64,000 nt of DNA. It comes from Caldilineaceae bacterium (lineage in GTDB: Bacteria; Chloroflexota; Anaerolineae; Caldilineales; Caldilineaceae). Of the stretch, positions 19,136 through 29,383 are shown one piece after another. The stretch covers positions 62,001 through 126,000 of the forward strand of contig JAJEDJ010000005.1 in assembly GCA_022821545.1 (NCBI GenBank), given 5' to 3'. The notes beneath the pieces are model-generated. The model had not been told where the DNA came from, did no database searches, and worked only from the letters and a program-made list of their open reading frames with translations. Within the stretch, counting starts at the first letter, position 1, and every line of letters begins with the position of its first letter. The translations under genes and the position numbers were made by a program.

Positions 19136-19651
19136 TTAGTCACTCCGAGCCGTGTCGTCTTTCAAAACCAGCTCTGCCCAATGACAGGAGGCCCACTTGC
19201 CATATTCTGACTTGAGGGAAGTGACGACCATCTCCTTGGTTCGGTCTTCGTCGTAAAAGTTCCCCTTCTCCATAAACGAAGTCAGCATCCTGAGTCGCTT
19301 AAGGCAGTGCTTTCGCGCCTGCTCCCCGATCTCATCGGCCGACCGGTCACGGCCCTTCACAAAAAAGAAAACTGCCTCCCCCGGTGAGTAGGAAGCGCCG
19401 TCGGGGCGTCCTTCAATTCGCGCCCGGAACTGTTCTACCCAGGAATCCGGAGGGGCGCTCTGATTGATGATTGTGTTGGCATCGTCCAGCTTTTCCTTAT
19501 ACTGCTCCACGACTCGCCCGCTGATCCTCTGCAAAGAGAGCGTGATCAGCGCGAGGACGATGCCTATGGCGCAAGCAAAAAGGATGACGACGACCAGAAT
19601 GGGCACTTCAGGTTCCCTTCTACACTGAAGCCGTAAGTCAGCTAGTGACAC
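19136..19651 (-). CDS. hypothetical single-pass membrane protein
   Basis: A 171-residue minus-strand frame with one strongly hydrophobic N-terminal segment (VPILVVVILFACAIGIVLALITL) and a charged, probably cytoplasmic, domain that I do not recognise. It may start at GTG 19651, but GTG 19606 has AGGGA 7 bases upstream and would place the membrane segment right at the N-terminus (156 residues). It is the only minus-strand gene between 12 and 35 kb. Codon use looks coding, with no obvious homologue. Confidence 0.55.
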   Translation of the reverse strand: MSLADLRLQCRREPEVPILVVVILFACAIGIVLALITLSLQRISGRVVEQYKEKLDDANTIINQSAPPDSWVEQFRARIEGRPDGASYSPGEAVFFFVKGRDRSADEIGEQARKHCLKRLRMLTSFMEKGNFYDEDRTKEMVVTSLKSEYGKWASCHWAELVLKDDTARSD

Positions 19652-19954
19652 TATACCACGATTTCCGGTTCAGAGCGGATTTCTCAACAAAAGAAAAAGG
19701 CGCTAAGTGGCGGTCTCCCTCGCCCAAAGTTAAAGGATTATCGTTGTTTGCATTAAACACATGTTGCGCGTATTATTCACGCGTCAGGCTCTCAACCCGA
19801 ATGTTTTCATATGAGACAAGGAAATGAGAGTTGCACAGATTGCATATCCCGCACCCAGACAATTGATCGCAAAGGAGGCCGCTTCCCTAACCACTTTGAA
19901 GTGCAGGACCATTTCAGTCTACCTTCCACACGTTCAGTCCAAAGGAGTGACCCG
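19652..19954 (+). promoter_or_regulatory. intergenic region with promoter and inverted repeat upstream of the ABC transporter operon
   Basis: There is no gene in these 303 bases, which are richer in A and T than the flanks. A promoter-like pair TTGCAT (19748-19753), 17-base spacer and TATTAT (19771-19776) is present. The inverted repeat CGCGT-N7-ACGCG (19767-19783) overlaps the -10 box and is a good operator candidate for substrate-controlled expression of the transporter. Confidence 0.4.
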
Positions 19955-21997
19955 ATGAGGAAAACGCTGATATATCTGCTAGTCGCCATCACCGCGGTTG
20001 CATTGCTCGCGGCATGCGGTGCTCCGCAGCCAGCGGCGGAAGAACCAATGGAGGAGGCGCCCGCAGCTGCTGACACATCGGAAGAGGCGATGCCTTCATC
20101 TTCCTATGAGAGCTGCCTCGAGTCACAGGCCGCAGGCAATGCTTTCTGTGAGGCGCCAATGTTGGCAGCCCGAGTCGAGGCGGGCGAACTCCCCCCAGTC
20201 GATGAACGGCTTCCAGTCAATCCTGCTGTCGGCAACAACCGCATCCCGGACTGGCAGGCCGTGATGGAGCGGGGAGAGTACGGCGGCACGTTGCGATTGA
20301 TTGACTTTGATGCCGGCTCGATCGGCCATGATGCCGGCTGGATCTCCAACGAGCCCTGGGTGGAAACCGAGGACATCGCGCATGATTTTGCCACGATGAC
20401 CGGCAACATCTTCGAACTGGAGATCAGTGACGACGACCAGGTTTTCACCTTCCATATGCGCAAGGGCATGAAGTTCTCGGATGGCTCCGATTTTGATACG
20501 GATGACATCGATTTCTGGTGGAATGACATGCTGCACAACGAGACGCTCACGCCTGTTATCGGGTCGACCTGGCGTTCAGGCAACTCGCCCTCTGGCAACG
20601 TGGGCACGATGGAGGTGGTCGACCGTTACACCTTCAAGATCTCGTTTGATCAGCCCTACGGCGGCTGGCCGGGCCTATTCACATACGGTGGCGGCCCGCA
20701 CCGATTCACAGACAGCGACTACCTGAAGAAGATCCACGGGGACTATGCCGACCCGGACGAGTTGGCGGCACTTCTCGAAAAGCATGGCTTTGAGGCAGGT
20801 GAGTGGAACAGGCTGTTTGGCGTCTACACCAGCACCAACCGCCAGCATGAGACCGGCCTTCCGTCGCTTGGACCATACGTCTTGACTGAAATGGGTGAGA
20901 CGCAGGCCGTGATGGAGCGGAACCCCTATTACTTCAAGGTGGACGAGTGGGGCCAGCAGCTGCCCTACATCGACCGGCTCGAGATCTCGATTGTTCCCGA
21001 TGTCAATGCGGCGACACTGAAGATTATCGCCGGTGAAGTGGACATGGCGCGCCGCGGCGTTACTGCTGCCGACATGCCGCTCTACCTGCAAAACGCCGAC
21101 GAAAAGGGCTACGAGGTCGTCATTCTGGATATGCACGCCTCGCTCGGTGAGATCTACCTGAATATGACCTACGCGGAGGAGGGCTGGCAGGAGGTCATAA
21201 ACGAAGTCGACTTCCGCAAGGCGCTTTCTTTTGCCGTTGACCGTGAGTCGATCATCGACGCTGTCTACGCGGGTCTGGCCGACCCGCCGCAGACCATGGA
21301 CCCGACCACAGACGTCGAGCAGGCCGAAGCGCTCCTGGATGGGCTGGGACTGGACCAGCGCGACGCGGACGGGTGCCGGTTGACCCCGAGCGGCCTGCCG
21401 ATCCGGATCCAGTTCAACTTCACCCCGTTCACGGGTGAATCGCTGCCGACGGCTGAGATCGCAGCGCAGAACTGGAACGATATCGGTATCTGCACAACTG
21501 TCAAGCAGCTGGAGCAGAATCTGTTCCTGACACAGGCGGCTGCCAACGAGACGCAGGCGATGGTCTGGTGGGCGCACTATCCGCGCTGGCCGTGGCACGA
21601 GTCGGGCGACTACATCGGACGGGCATGGCAACGCCACTATGCCCCGCTATGGATGGCCTGGTATGACTGGAACGTAGGAGGAGGCAAGGAGGCTTCGGAC
21701 AACGCGGACGAAACTGATCCTCTGATCGTGGGTGTCGAACCGCCGCAGTCTTACAAGGACCTGCGGACCTTGCAGACCCAGCTCTTCGCTACGTCGGACG
21801 CAGCTGAGCACGAGCGGATTTGGGCGGAGATGATCGCGATCTTCCGTGACAACCACTTCTGGATTTCCGCTGCTGACCCGTTGAAGAATCCCCTTGTCGT
21901 AAGCGCGGGTCTCGGCAATGTGGCCAAGAAGGGTTTCCAGATCCAGTCTGCCAATGAGGCAGAGTTCTACTTCTGGCAGGATGAGAGCCGACGCTGA
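19955..21997 (+). CDS. ABC transporter substrate-binding lipoprotein, family 5 (oligopeptide/oligosaccharide type)
   Basis: Extracytoplasmic lipoprotein of 680 residues. The signal peptide ends in LAAC with the lipid-carrying Cys21, followed by a Pro/Glu/Ala linker. The family 5 solute-binding fold follows, with typical strands such as VFTFHMRKGMKFSDGSDFDTDDIDFWWND and FRKALSFAVDRESIIDAV. It is over 100 residues longer than DppA or OppA, as in members that bind oligosaccharides in Thermotoga and Chloroflexota; sugar binding is inference from size and neighbours. AAAGGAG lies 7 bases before ATG 19955, so the longer frame from 19811 is rejected. It is the first gene of a five-gene importer operon. 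Confidence 0.92.
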   Translation: MRKTLIYLLVAITAVALLAACGAPQPAAEEPMEEAPAAADTSEEAMPSSSYESCLESQAAGNAFCEAPMLAARVEAGELPPVDERLPVNPAVGNNRIPDWQAVMERGEYGGTLRLIDFDAGSIGHDAGWISNEPWVETEDIAHDFATMTGNIFELEISDDDQVFTFHMRKGMKFSDGSDFDTDDIDFWWNDMLHNETLTPVIGSTWRSGNSPSGNVGTMEVVDRYTFKISFDQPYGGWPGLFTYGGGPHRFTDSDYLKKIHGDYADPDELAALLEKHGFEAGEWNRLFGVYTSTNRQHETGLPSLGPYVLTEMGETQAVMERNPYYFKVDEWGQQLPYIDRLEISIVPDVNAATLKIIAGEVDMARRGVTAADMPLYLQNADEKGYEVVILDMHASLGEIYLNMTYAEEGWQEVINEVDFRKALSFAVDRESIIDAVYAGLADPPQTMDPTTDVEQAEALLDGLGLDQRDADGCRLTPSGLPIRIQFNFTPFTGESLPTAEIAAQNWNDIGICTTVKQLEQNLFLTQAAANETQAMVWWAHYPRWPWHESGDYIGRAWQRHYAPLWMAWYDWNVGGGKEASDNADETDPLIVGVEPPQSYKDLRTLQTQLFATSDAAEHERIWAEMIAIFRDNHFWISAADPLKNPLVVSAGLGNVAKKGFQIQSANEAEFYFWQDESRR

Positions 21998-22012
21998 GTC
22001 AGGTATATGTGA

Positions 22013-22045
22013 GAACGGGGGGCGGGCGCCGCTCGCCTCTCGTTC
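22013..22045 (+). other. GC-rich hairpin between binding-protein and permease genes
   Basis: GAACG and CGTTC enclose GGCG and CGCC. No T-run follows. Such hairpins after binding-protein genes usually stabilise the upstream message, giving more binding protein than permease. Confidence 0.4.
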
Positions 22046-22139
22046 CCGGACTGCCGTGCGCGCATTTCGTAATGTTCGTGCTCAGCACATGCAGGAACTT
22101 TGACCTCTCCTCACAGGGTACTAACAGGGAACGGCGTCA

Positions 22140-23138
22140 ATGCTTACACAGTACATTGGCAGACGACTTCTGCTGTTGTTCCCCCTGATCTTAATCATCT
22201 CCGTTATATCCTTCGTACTGATCCAACTGCCGCCAGGTGACATTTTGAATATGGAGGTCCTGCGACTGCGCTCTGCTGGAACTCAGGTGTCCGAGGAGGA
22301 GGTCGAGGCGTTGCGGCAGCTCTACGGACTGGATAAGTCGCTGCCGGAGCAGTACTGGCTCTGGATAACGAATATCCTGCTCAAAGGTAATTTCGGGACA
22401 TCCTTTACCTACGTCAAGTCTGTGAGCGAGATCCTCGCGGCGCGCGTTCCATTGACCGCGGCCGTATCGGTGATGACGGCGATCTTTGTCTGGATCACGG
22501 CCGTACCCATAGGGGTCTACTCTGCAACGCATCAATATTCTCTGGTCGACTACTTCTGGACTTTTGTCTCCTTTATTGGCGTTGCCGTGCCGGGCTTTTT
22601 GTTGGCGTTGATCTTTCTGTGGCTGGCATTCCTCTGGTTCGACATTTCGGCCATCGGTCTGTTTTCTCAGCAGTATGAGACCGCGCCCTGGAGCTGGGCC
22701 AAGTTGGTGAACATGCTCCAGCATATTTGGGTCCCGATCGTCATTATCGGCATGGCGAATACGGCGGGAATGATGCGAACGATGCGGGGCATGATGCTGG
22801 ACGAGCTGAACAAACAGTATGTCATTACGGCGCGTTCCAAAGGGTTGACGGAAACGCGGCTGCTGGTGAAATACCCGGTACGAACCTCAATGAACCCCGT
22901 ATTCAGCACAATCGGTTGGATGCTGCCCGGTATTATCTCGGGCGAAGTGCTGGTCTCCATGGTGCTCAACATTCCTACGACGGGTCCAGTCCTATTGCAG
23001 GCCCTATTGAACCAGGACATGTTTCTGGCTGGCAGCATCGTATTCATCCTCAGTATCTTGACAGTTGTCGGCACTTTGGTCTCCGATATCCTGCTGGTGT
23101 GGCTGGATCCGCGTATCCGCTATGAGGGTGTAGCTTGA
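22140..23138 (+). CDS. ABC transporter permease, DppB/OppB type
   Basis: Inner-membrane permease of 332 residues with six predicted membrane segments. It has the family N-terminus [31 protein letters not shown] and the ATPase-coupling loop [19 protein letters not shown] (about residues 227-245). It forms the transmembrane channel with the next gene. Its stop overlaps the next start (TGATG). CAGGGA precedes ATG 22140. Confidence 0.93.
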   Translation: MLTQYIGRRLLLLFPLILIISVISFVLIQLPPGDILNMEVLRLRSAGTQVSEEEVEALRQLYGLDKSLPEQYWLWITNILLKGNFGTSFTYVKSVSEILAARVPLTAAVSVMTAIFVWITAVPIGVYSATHQYSLVDYFWTFVSFIGVAVPGFLLALIFLWLAFLWFDISAIGLFSQQYETAPWSWAKLVNMLQHIWVPIVIIGMANTAGMMRTMRGMMLDELNKQYVITARSKGLTETRLLVKYPVRTSMNPVFSTIGWMLPGIISGEVLVSMVLNIPTTGPVLLQALLNQDMFLAGSIVFILSILTVVGTLVSDILLVWLDPRIRYEGVA

Positions 23139-24295
23139 TGAGCGAGAACGTCCCGAGGAATGAGGAACAGGGGTCCCCGGACTCGACTTCCACTGTGGAT
23201 TCCAGTCGCGAGAAGCAGGCTCTCTATACTGCCTCGCAGTCGCAGTTAATCTGGCGGAGATTCAAGAGGCACAAGCTTGCGCAGGCGGCGATGTTCATCC
23301 TGGCGCTTCTGTATGTCATCGCGGCGCTGGGGGAGTTTATCGCTCCTTACGATACGAAACACGACTTCAAGGGGTTCGTTTACGCGCCTCCTGCCAAAAT
23401 TCATCTCTTTGACGAAGGTGGTTACAGGGGCCCATTCGTCTATGGGCTGAAGGGGGGCCGCGATGAGCAGTACAACCGCGTGTTTGAAGAGGTAAAGGAA
23501 GAAAAGTATGCTGTGCGCCTTTTTGTGAGCGGTGATTCCTACGAGATGTGGGGGTTGTTTGAAACAGATCGCCATCTTTTCGGAGTAGAGGAAGGAGGGC
23601 AGCTGTTTCTCTTTGGGACTGACCGCTTGGGGAGAGACCTGTTTTCCCGGGTAATCTACGGAACGCGCATTTCGCTGACGATTGGGTTGGTGGGCGTCTT
23701 TCTCAGTTTCGTATTTGGGCTGGTCATTGGAGGCATATCGGGTTATTTCGGCGGACTGATAGATGAGGTCATTCAGCGCCTTATCGACCTTCTTGTCTCG
23801 ATTCCTCAATTGCCCCTTTGGATGGCGCTGGCGGCCGCGGTACCCAGGGACTGGGACTCGATTCAGACCTATTTTGCGATTACAATCGTGCTCTCGATTG
23901 TGGGTTGGGCGGGCCTGGCCCGGACTGTACGCGGCCGCCTGCTTTCGCTACGTGAGGAAGATTTCACAATCGCGGCCCGCGTTTCCGGTGTTAACGAGTG
24001 GCGCATCATTACAAAGCATCTGTTGCCGCTCTTTGCCAGCTATATCGTCGTCGCGATCACGCTCGCCGTTCCCGGCATGATAATCGGTGAGACCAGCCTG
24101 AGTTTCATTGGGCTGGGAATCCAGCCCCCTGCGGTAAGTTGGGGCACGCTCTTGCAAGACGCGCAGATGATCGCGAACGTTGCCCTCCATCCCTGGATGC
24201 TCATTCCCGCGCTGTTTGTCATCGTGACCGTGCTCATGTTCAATTTTTTGGGCGATGGTCTCAGGGACGCGGCTGACCCATACTCGATGAGTTGA
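23138..24295 (+). CDS. ABC transporter permease, DppC/OppC type, with large extracytoplasmic insert
   Basis: Second permease, 385 residues. It has a 45-residue cytoplasmic N-terminus, a first membrane segment (about 50-70), and then an unusual roughly 75-residue extracytoplasmic insert (about 72-150) before the standard [21 protein letters not shown] motif and five further membrane segments. The coupling loop [22 protein letters not shown] is present. DppC is usually near 300 residues, so the insert is the main oddity and could touch the large binding protein. ATG 23138 overlaps the upstream stop by one base; a TTG at 23135 is also in frame. Confidence 0.92.
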   Translation: MSENVPRNEEQGSPDSTSTVDSSREKQALYTASQSQLIWRRFKRHKLAQAAMFILALLYVIAALGEFIAPYDTKHDFKGFVYAPPAKIHLFDEGGYRGPFVYGLKGGRDEQYNRVFEEVKEEKYAVRLFVSGDSYEMWGLFETDRHLFGVEEGGQLFLFGTDRLGRDLFSRVIYGTRISLTIGLVGVFLSFVFGLVIGGISGYFGGLIDEVIQRLIDLLVSIPQLPLWMALAAAVPRDWDSIQTYFAITIVLSIVGWAGLARTVRGRLLSLREEDFTIAARVSGVNEWRIITKHLLPLFASYIVVAITLAVPGMIIGETSLSFIGLGIQPPAVSWGTLLQDAQMIANVALHPWMLIPALFVIVTVLMFNFLGDGLRDAADPYSMS

Positions 24296-24341
24296 TCGCT
24301 ATCGCGGCGCCGATATCTCGTTTCATAATTCCCGAGAGCCC

Positions 24342-25394
24342 ATGGCCCACGACTCGCTTCTTGAAATCAAAAACCTGATGACCCACTTCCACCTGCACGA
24401 AGGCATCGTGCGGGCGGTTGACGGCGTGTCGTTCGACGTTCGGCGCGGCCAGACATTGGGTATCATCGGAGAAAGCGGCTGCGGGAAGTCGGTGACAGTG
24501 CATTCGATCCTGCGCCTCGTCCCATCTCCGCCGGGCAATATAGTGGACGGTCAGATACTTTTGCACCGCGGCGGGAACGGGATGGACAGGGTGGCAGTCG
24601 ACCTGGCGCGGTTGGATCCGCGCGGGGCGGAGATCCGCGCGATCCGGGGCGCCGAGATCAGTATGGTGTTCCAGGAGCCGATGACTTCGTTTGGCCCCAT
24701 GCACACGATTGGTAACCAGATAATTGAGACCATACTGCTGCACCAGGAGGGCGTGGAGAGTTCCGATGCGCGTGACCTGGCAATCGAGAACCTCCGACGG
24801 GTTGGCATTCCCCGTGCGGAACAGATTGTAGACGCCTATCCACACCAACTGAGCGGTGGAATGCGACAGCGGGCGATGATCGCGATGGCGCTTTCCTGTA
24901 CGCCGCGGCTGTTGATTGCCGACGAGCCGACGACTGCCCTGGACGTTACGATCCAGGCTCAGATTCTGGAACTGCTGATGGCCTTGCAGGAAGAGGTGGG
25001 AATGGCCGTCATCTTCATTACGCACAACTTGGGCGTTATTGCCGAAGTCGCCGACGAAGTGGCGGTCATGTACCTGGGCCGCATCGTCGAACAGGCCGGC
25101 GTGAATGAGCTATTTGACAACCCGCAGCATCCCTATACGCAAGGGCTACTGAATTCGATTCCACACATTGACGAGGAAAAACTGCCGCGCCTGCGAGCCA
25201 TCGAGGGAGTTGTTCCGGACCCATATGAGATTCCCAGCGGCTGTGCATTCAGCGACCGCTGTCCGAGCTTCAAGCCGGGAACGTGCGATCGGGCCATGCC
25301 GAATTTGGACGAAACCGTCTCCGGGCACCTAGTCCGGTGCTTCTTGTACTCAGACGTGGAGGAAGGGTTAACCGAGGGTGAAAATGGCGGATGA
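24342..25394 (+). CDS. ABC transporter ATPase, DppD/OppD type
   Basis: Cytoplasmic ATPase of 350 residues that energises the importer. Walker [10 protein letters not shown]-loop, signature LSGGMRQR and Walker [13 protein letters not shown] are all intact. The C-terminal oligopeptide-ATPase domain carries the four-cysteine set typical of this group (CAFSDRC, then CD and VRC), which in related proteins binds an iron-sulfur cluster. It overlaps the second ATPase gene by 11 bases. Confidence 0.95.
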   Translation: MAHDSLLEIKNLMTHFHLHEGIVRAVDGVSFDVRRGQTLGIIGESGCGKSVTVHSILRLVPSPPGNIVDGQILLHRGGNGMDRVAVDLARLDPRGAEIRAIRGAEISMVFQEPMTSFGPMHTIGNQIIETILLHQEGVESSDARDLAIENLRRVGIPRAEQIVDAYPHQLSGGMRQRAMIAMALSCTPRLLIADEPTTALDVTIQAQILELLMALQEEVGMAVIFITHNLGVIAEVADEVAVMYLGRIVEQAGVNELFDNPQHPYTQGLLNSIPHIDEEKLPRLRAIEGVVPDPYEIPSGCAFSDRCPSFKPGTCDRAMPNLDETVSGHLVRCFLYSDVEEGLTEGENGG

Positions 25395-26418
25395 CAACGA
25401 GCTCTTGCTCGAGGTCAATGACCTGCGAATGTACTTTCCCATTCAAAAGGGAATTCTGCGGCAGACCACAGGATACGTCAAGGCTGTGGACGGCGTAAGC
25501 CTGTCGATCAAGAAAGGCGAAACTTTGGGCCTGGTCGGGGAGAGCGGCTGCGGCAAGACCACCACCGGCCGCTGTATCGTGCGCGTCTACCAGCCCACGG
25601 GTGGTGAAATCGTCTTCCATGACGAAGGCGAGATCGTCGACATAAACCGGCTGACAAGACAGGAGCTGAAGACCTTTCGCAGAAACATGCAGATGATCTT
25701 TCAGGACCCCTTCTCGTCACTTAATCCCCGCATGACGGTGCTGGAACTGGTGGGCGAGCCTTTGCTGGCGCATGGGATCGCGCGCGGTCAGGAGTTGGAG
25801 GACCGGGTCGCGGAAATGGTGCGATCGGTTGGACTCAGGGTCGAACATCTGCCGCGTTATCCCCACAGCTTCAGCGGCGGGCAGCGCCAGCGCATCGGCA
25901 TTGCGCGTGCGCTTGTGCAGCGCCCCAAGCTGGTGGTCTGTGACGAACCGGTTTCCGCCCTGGATGTGTCGGTCCAGTCCCAGGTCGTAAACCTTCTGCA
26001 GGATTTGCAGTCGGATCTGGACCTTACCTACCTGTTCGTTGCACACGACATGAGCGTGGTAAGGCAGATCAGCAACCGGATCGCGGTCATGTATGTTGGC
26101 AAACTGGTCGAGGTGGCGGAGTCGGAAGAGTTGCTTCGCGATCCCAAGCACCCATACAGTGAAACTTTACTTTCAGCCGTGCCGCGTCCGAATCCGCATC
26201 ACCACATGCAGCGGCTGAACCTGGAAGGCGAACCGGCGGACCCGGCCAACGCCCCGCCAGGCTGTGTATTCCACCCGCGCTGCCGCTATATGGAGGACAT
26301 TTGCCAGACGGACGTTCCGGCCCTGGTCGAGTTGACGCCGGGCCACCACGTTGCTTGTCACTTCGCCGATCAACTGAAGTTGCAGGGGATCGACTATGCG
26401 CGCTCTCCCCGGGCCTGA
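25384..26418 (+). CDS. ABC transporter ATPase, DppF/OppF type
   Basis: Second ATPase subunit, 344 residues. Walker A GESGCGKT, signature FSGGQRQR and Walker [13 protein letters not shown] are present. The C-terminal cysteine set [12 protein letters not shown] and ACHF matches DppF-like proteins. ATG 25384 is used; GTG 25378 is also in frame with AGGAAGGG 10 bases upstream, so the start is uncertain by two codons. It pairs with the preceding ATPase as a heterodimer. Confidence 0.93.
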   Translation: MADDNELLLEVNDLRMYFPIQKGILRQTTGYVKAVDGVSLSIKKGETLGLVGESGCGKTTTGRCIVRVYQPTGGEIVFHDEGEIVDINRLTRQELKTFRRNMQMIFQDPFSSLNPRMTVLELVGEPLLAHGIARGQELEDRVAEMVRSVGLRVEHLPRYPHSFSGGQRQRIGIARALVQRPKLVVCDEPVSALDVSVQSQVVNLLQDLQSDLDLTYLFVAHDMSVVRQISNRIAVMYVGKLVEVAESEELLRDPKHPYSETLLSAVPRPNPHHHMQRLNLEGEPADPANAPPGCVFHPRCRYMEDICQTDVPALVELTPGHHVACHFADQLKLQGIDYARSPRA

Positions 26419-26461
26419 CAGGAATACTGAGCGCTACCCAACATCCAGCGAAAGGAAACTC

Positions 26462-27385
26462 ATGCAGAAACTCGTTATTACCGTGACCACGGACTCATCG
26501 TTGTCGTATCCACGGAACCCTTATTTGACGCACTGTGATGACACGAAAGGGGTCGCGGAGGAGTATATTCGCTCGATGAACGCGGGCGCAACGATTGTGC
26601 ATACGCACGGCCAGTACAGGTCGGATCCGGTGATTCAGCCGGATGGCAAACAGCTGTCGATTCCCAATGTCGAGGGCTGGCGCGACATCACGGAACGCGT
26701 CCGGGCGGCAGGCGAGCCGATCGTGCAGTTCGGGCTGGCGAGTATGCGCTTGGAACAGAAGCTGGAGCTGTGGGAACTACTCAAGCCGGACATGAGTTCG
26801 ATCAACTTCAACTCACATGACGAGTACTTTCAGCCTGATGCAGACTATGCTCCCGTGCCGATCTACTCTGTTCACCCGATTCCGGAACTTCGAATGTATT
26901 CGAGCCTGGCGAAAAAGTATGGCGTGAAGCAAGAAATTGAGTGCTTCAACACCGGCGCATACTGGGCGATTGGCAAGATTCGCGGGGGTGACTTCTGGAC
27001 CGAGGAGGGCGTACGCGAAATTGATGAGGACTTGCTGCCGGAGCCGCTGTGGCTGACGCTGTTTTTTGGCTGGGACGGGCAGGGCTGGACACCGCCGACG
27101 GCCAAGGGGCTACAGTATATGGTAGACCATTTGCCGCCGCGCGCGAATTTCAGCATGAGTTGTATGGAACCGCCGAACTACTGGTCGATGGTAGCCCATA
27201 CGATAGCAATCGGAGGCCATGTACGAGTTGGTATGGAGGACTGCCCATTCGTAGACGACGGTGTATACGCCAAGACGAACGCCGAGCTTGTGGAGAAGGC
27301 TGTGCGAATCGCCCGCGAGGTTGGCAGAGAGATCGCATCGGCAGCCGAAGCGAGAGAAATCGTGGGTTTGCCGGCGGCCCGATAG
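26462..27385 (+). CDS. DUF849 / beta-keto acid cleavage enzyme (BKACE)
   Basis: TIM-barrel enzyme of 307 residues from the BKACE family, whose founder cleaves 3-keto-5-aminohexanoate with acetyl-CoA, and whose members condense or cleave beta-keto acids. The zinc ligands are seen as the His pair in IVHTHGQ and the acidic residue in VRVGMEDCPF. The start was set at ATG 26462 with AAAGGAAA upstream, not the 26396 frame that overlaps the ATPase. Directly downstream of the importer, it may act on a breakdown product of the imported substrate. The exact keto acid cannot be named. Confidence 0.88.
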   Translation: MQKLVITVTTDSSLSYPRNPYLTHCDDTKGVAEEYIRSMNAGATIVHTHGQYRSDPVIQPDGKQLSIPNVEGWRDITERVRAAGEPIVQFGLASMRLEQKLELWELLKPDMSSINFNSHDEYFQPDADYAPVPIYSVHPIPELRMYSSLAKKYGVKQEIECFNTGAYWAIGKIRGGDFWTEEGVREIDEDLLPEPLWLTLFFGWDGQGWTPPTAKGLQYMVDHLPPRANFSMSCMEPPNYWSMVAHTIAIGGHVRVGMEDCPFVDDGVYAKTNAELVEKAVRIAREVGREIASAAEAREIVGLPAAR

Positions 27386-27418
27386 CCGGAACCGAGTACC
27401 AACGCAGTTGGAGGAGCC

Positions 27419-28267
27419 ATGAAAGGTCTAAGCTGCAATTCCGGTCTGTTGCACACCTACAGCGTCGAAGAGTCCATTGACATTCTGGCCGACCAGGGCT
27501 ACCAGGCGATCGACATCAGCCTGGAGTTGGCGCCGCCCTTCATTCCTCCGCCCAAGCCGCACATGGATTCGGGGGCGGACGCGGCGCGGCGCAGGGCTGT
27601 GCGTGACTACGCGCATCATGCAGGAATCGCTATCGGCGCCTTGAACGCCCACACGAATGTAATTCACGGTGACCCGGAGGTGAGGCGGCAGAACACCGAG
27701 TTTATCCGCGGCGGGCTGCAGCTGGCATCCGATATGGACGTCCCCTACGTGATCAGCGGATGCGGGGTCAAGCTCTTCTACGGGTGGGAGAGTACCTACT
27801 GGGAATGGTGCCTGGAAGCGATGCGCGACCTCGCTGCGGATGCCGAGCGTCTGGGGGTCATGATCCTGATTGAGGCGGCCAGCCCGTACGGTTCGCTGGT
27901 CCACAACCTGGCTCGTTTGCAGCGGCTCCTTGCAACGCCGGGTTTGGAGGGGCTGGGGGTACTCTTTGACCCGGCCCATTACCATGTGCGCGGCGACTCT
28001 GTTCTTGATGCCTACCTGGCGTTAGGCGACCGTGTAAAGCACATGCACGCTAAGGACGCGCGCGGCAACAGTGAGAATTTCGGCTTCCCGCCTTTGGGAG
28101 AGGGTGAGATCGACTTTGACAGCTTGATTACTGCCATGGCCAGAGGCGGCTTTTCAGGTTATATTTCAGTCGAGTATGAAGCGATGGCATGGGGCTACCC
28201 TGACGATCCCTTGAAAGTGCTGGCTGATGGCAAGGCATTCGTCGAAGCCATCTTGAGTGAGGACTGA
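27419..28267 (+). CDS. sugar phosphate isomerase/epimerase, xylose-isomerase-like TIM barrel
   Basis: 282-residue AP-endonuclease-2 type TIM barrel. Metal-ligand segments include MILIEAAS, GVLFDPAHYHVRGD, KHMHAKDARG and YISVEYE, matching the usual Glu, Asp, His and Glu set. Members isomerise or epimerise sugars and inositols. GGAGGAG lies 2 bases before ATG 27419. It sits in the same run as BKACE and the alcohol dehydrogenase, probably one operon. Confidence 0.87.
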   Translation: MKGLSCNSGLLHTYSVEESIDILADQGYQAIDISLELAPPFIPPPKPHMDSGADAARRRAVRDYAHHAGIAIGALNAHTNVIHGDPEVRRQNTEFIRGGLQLASDMDVPYVISGCGVKLFYGWESTYWEWCLEAMRDLAADAERLGVMILIEAASPYGSLVHNLARLQRLLATPGLEGLGVLFDPAHYHVRGDSVLDAYLALGDRVKHMHAKDARGNSENFGFPPLGEGEIDFDSLITAMARGGFSGYISVEYEAMAWGYPDDPLKVLADGKAFVEAILSED

Positions 28268-28333
28268 GGGAAAAGTGCGAAGGGCCCGCGTGAACCGCTT
28301 CTTGTCACACCTGTTCAAACAGGAGGCTTCCCT

Positions 28334-29383
28334 GTGAAAGCGGCCGTACTGCGCGCATTCAAACAGCCGCTGGAGTGGCAGGAAATCACTACCCCCAGCC
28401 CGGAACCCGACGAGGCGCTCGTCCAGGTCATGGCCTGCGGAATCGACGGCACCGACCTCAAGCTTCTGGACGGTTTTGGCTACACGCCCGACCTGCCGTT
28501 CATCATGGGGCATGAAGTCGCGGGAGTCGTCACGGAAGTCGGATACCGGGTGACCGGCTTCGAAGAAGGCGACAGAGTCATTGTCTACAACTTTACTACG
28601 TGCGGGAACTGCCTGCCCTGCCGGTCTTTTCGGGAACAGATCTGTGTGAATATGGGCGGCGTCCTGGGCGCCAAGGACCGGCACGGCGGTTATGCCGAAT
28701 ATGTGGCCGTTCCCGCCCGCCAGCTTGTACATGCGCCGCTCAACATCTCCTGGCCGGACAGTGCGGTCTGTTGCGATGCGGGAATGACAGCCTACCACGC
28801 CATCGACCGCTCCAGGCTCCGCCTGGGTGAGACGGTGTTGGTCGTTGGCGTTGGCGGAGTCGGTTCGATTGCCGTCCAGCTTGCCAAGGCGGCAGGCGCG
28901 AGAGTCTTCGCGGTCGAACTCTCAGAGTCGAAGAGGAAGTGGGCGCGCCAGCTTGGCGCGGATGAACTCTTCGAAGCGAGCGAAGGGGAACTCCCGGCCG
29001 CCGTGCGCGATCTGACCGATGGGCTCGGTGTTGACTGCGTGATTGACATTGTTGGCCGGAAAGAGACCATGGCGGCTGGGATTGAATCGCTGCGGCATGG
29101 CGGACGGCTGGTCGTCGTCGGTTACACCCCTGACCACTATCCGATTGAAGGAAAGTACCTGGCCCAGAACGAACTGGAGATCATCGGCACGCGGGCGGGG
29201 CGCAAGCAGGACCTGATCGAACTGTCCCAACTGATGGCTTCGGGGAAGATCAAGTCGATCGTAACCCAGACATTCCCCATGGAAAACGCCAATGAGGCGT
29301 TGGCGGTCCTGCGCTCCGGCGACAATCTGGGGAGAATCGTGCTCTTGACGCCGTCCGGGCGGCGAGCCGTGGAGGAGACATGA
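28334..29383 (+). CDS. zinc-dependent alcohol dehydrogenase (MDR family)
   Basis: Medium-chain dehydrogenase of 349 residues. The catalytic zinc Cys lies in ACGIDGTDLK and the second ligand in GHEVAGVV. The structural zinc cysteines are in CGNCLPCRSFREQIC. The NAD-binding loop is VVGVGGVGSIAVQLAK. It oxidises an alcohol or polyol, and sugar alcohols are likely in this context. GTG 28334 has AGGAGG 7 bases upstream. Its stop overlaps the next start as ATGA. Confidence 0.92.
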   Translation: MKAAVLRAFKQPLEWQEITTPSPEPDEALVQVMACGIDGTDLKLLDGFGYTPDLPFIMGHEVAGVVTEVGYRVTGFEEGDRVIVYNFTTCGNCLPCRSFREQICVNMGGVLGAKDRHGGYAEYVAVPARQLVHAPLNISWPDSAVCCDAGMTAYHAIDRSRLRLGETVLVVGVGGVGSIAVQLAKAAGARVFAVELSESKRKWARQLGADELFEASEGELPAAVRDLTDGLGVDCVIDIVGRKETMAAGIESLRHGGRLVVVGYTPDHYPIEGKYLAQNELEIIGTRAGRKQDLIELSQLMASGKIKSIVTQTFPMENANEALAVLRSGDNLGRIVLLTPSGRRAVEET

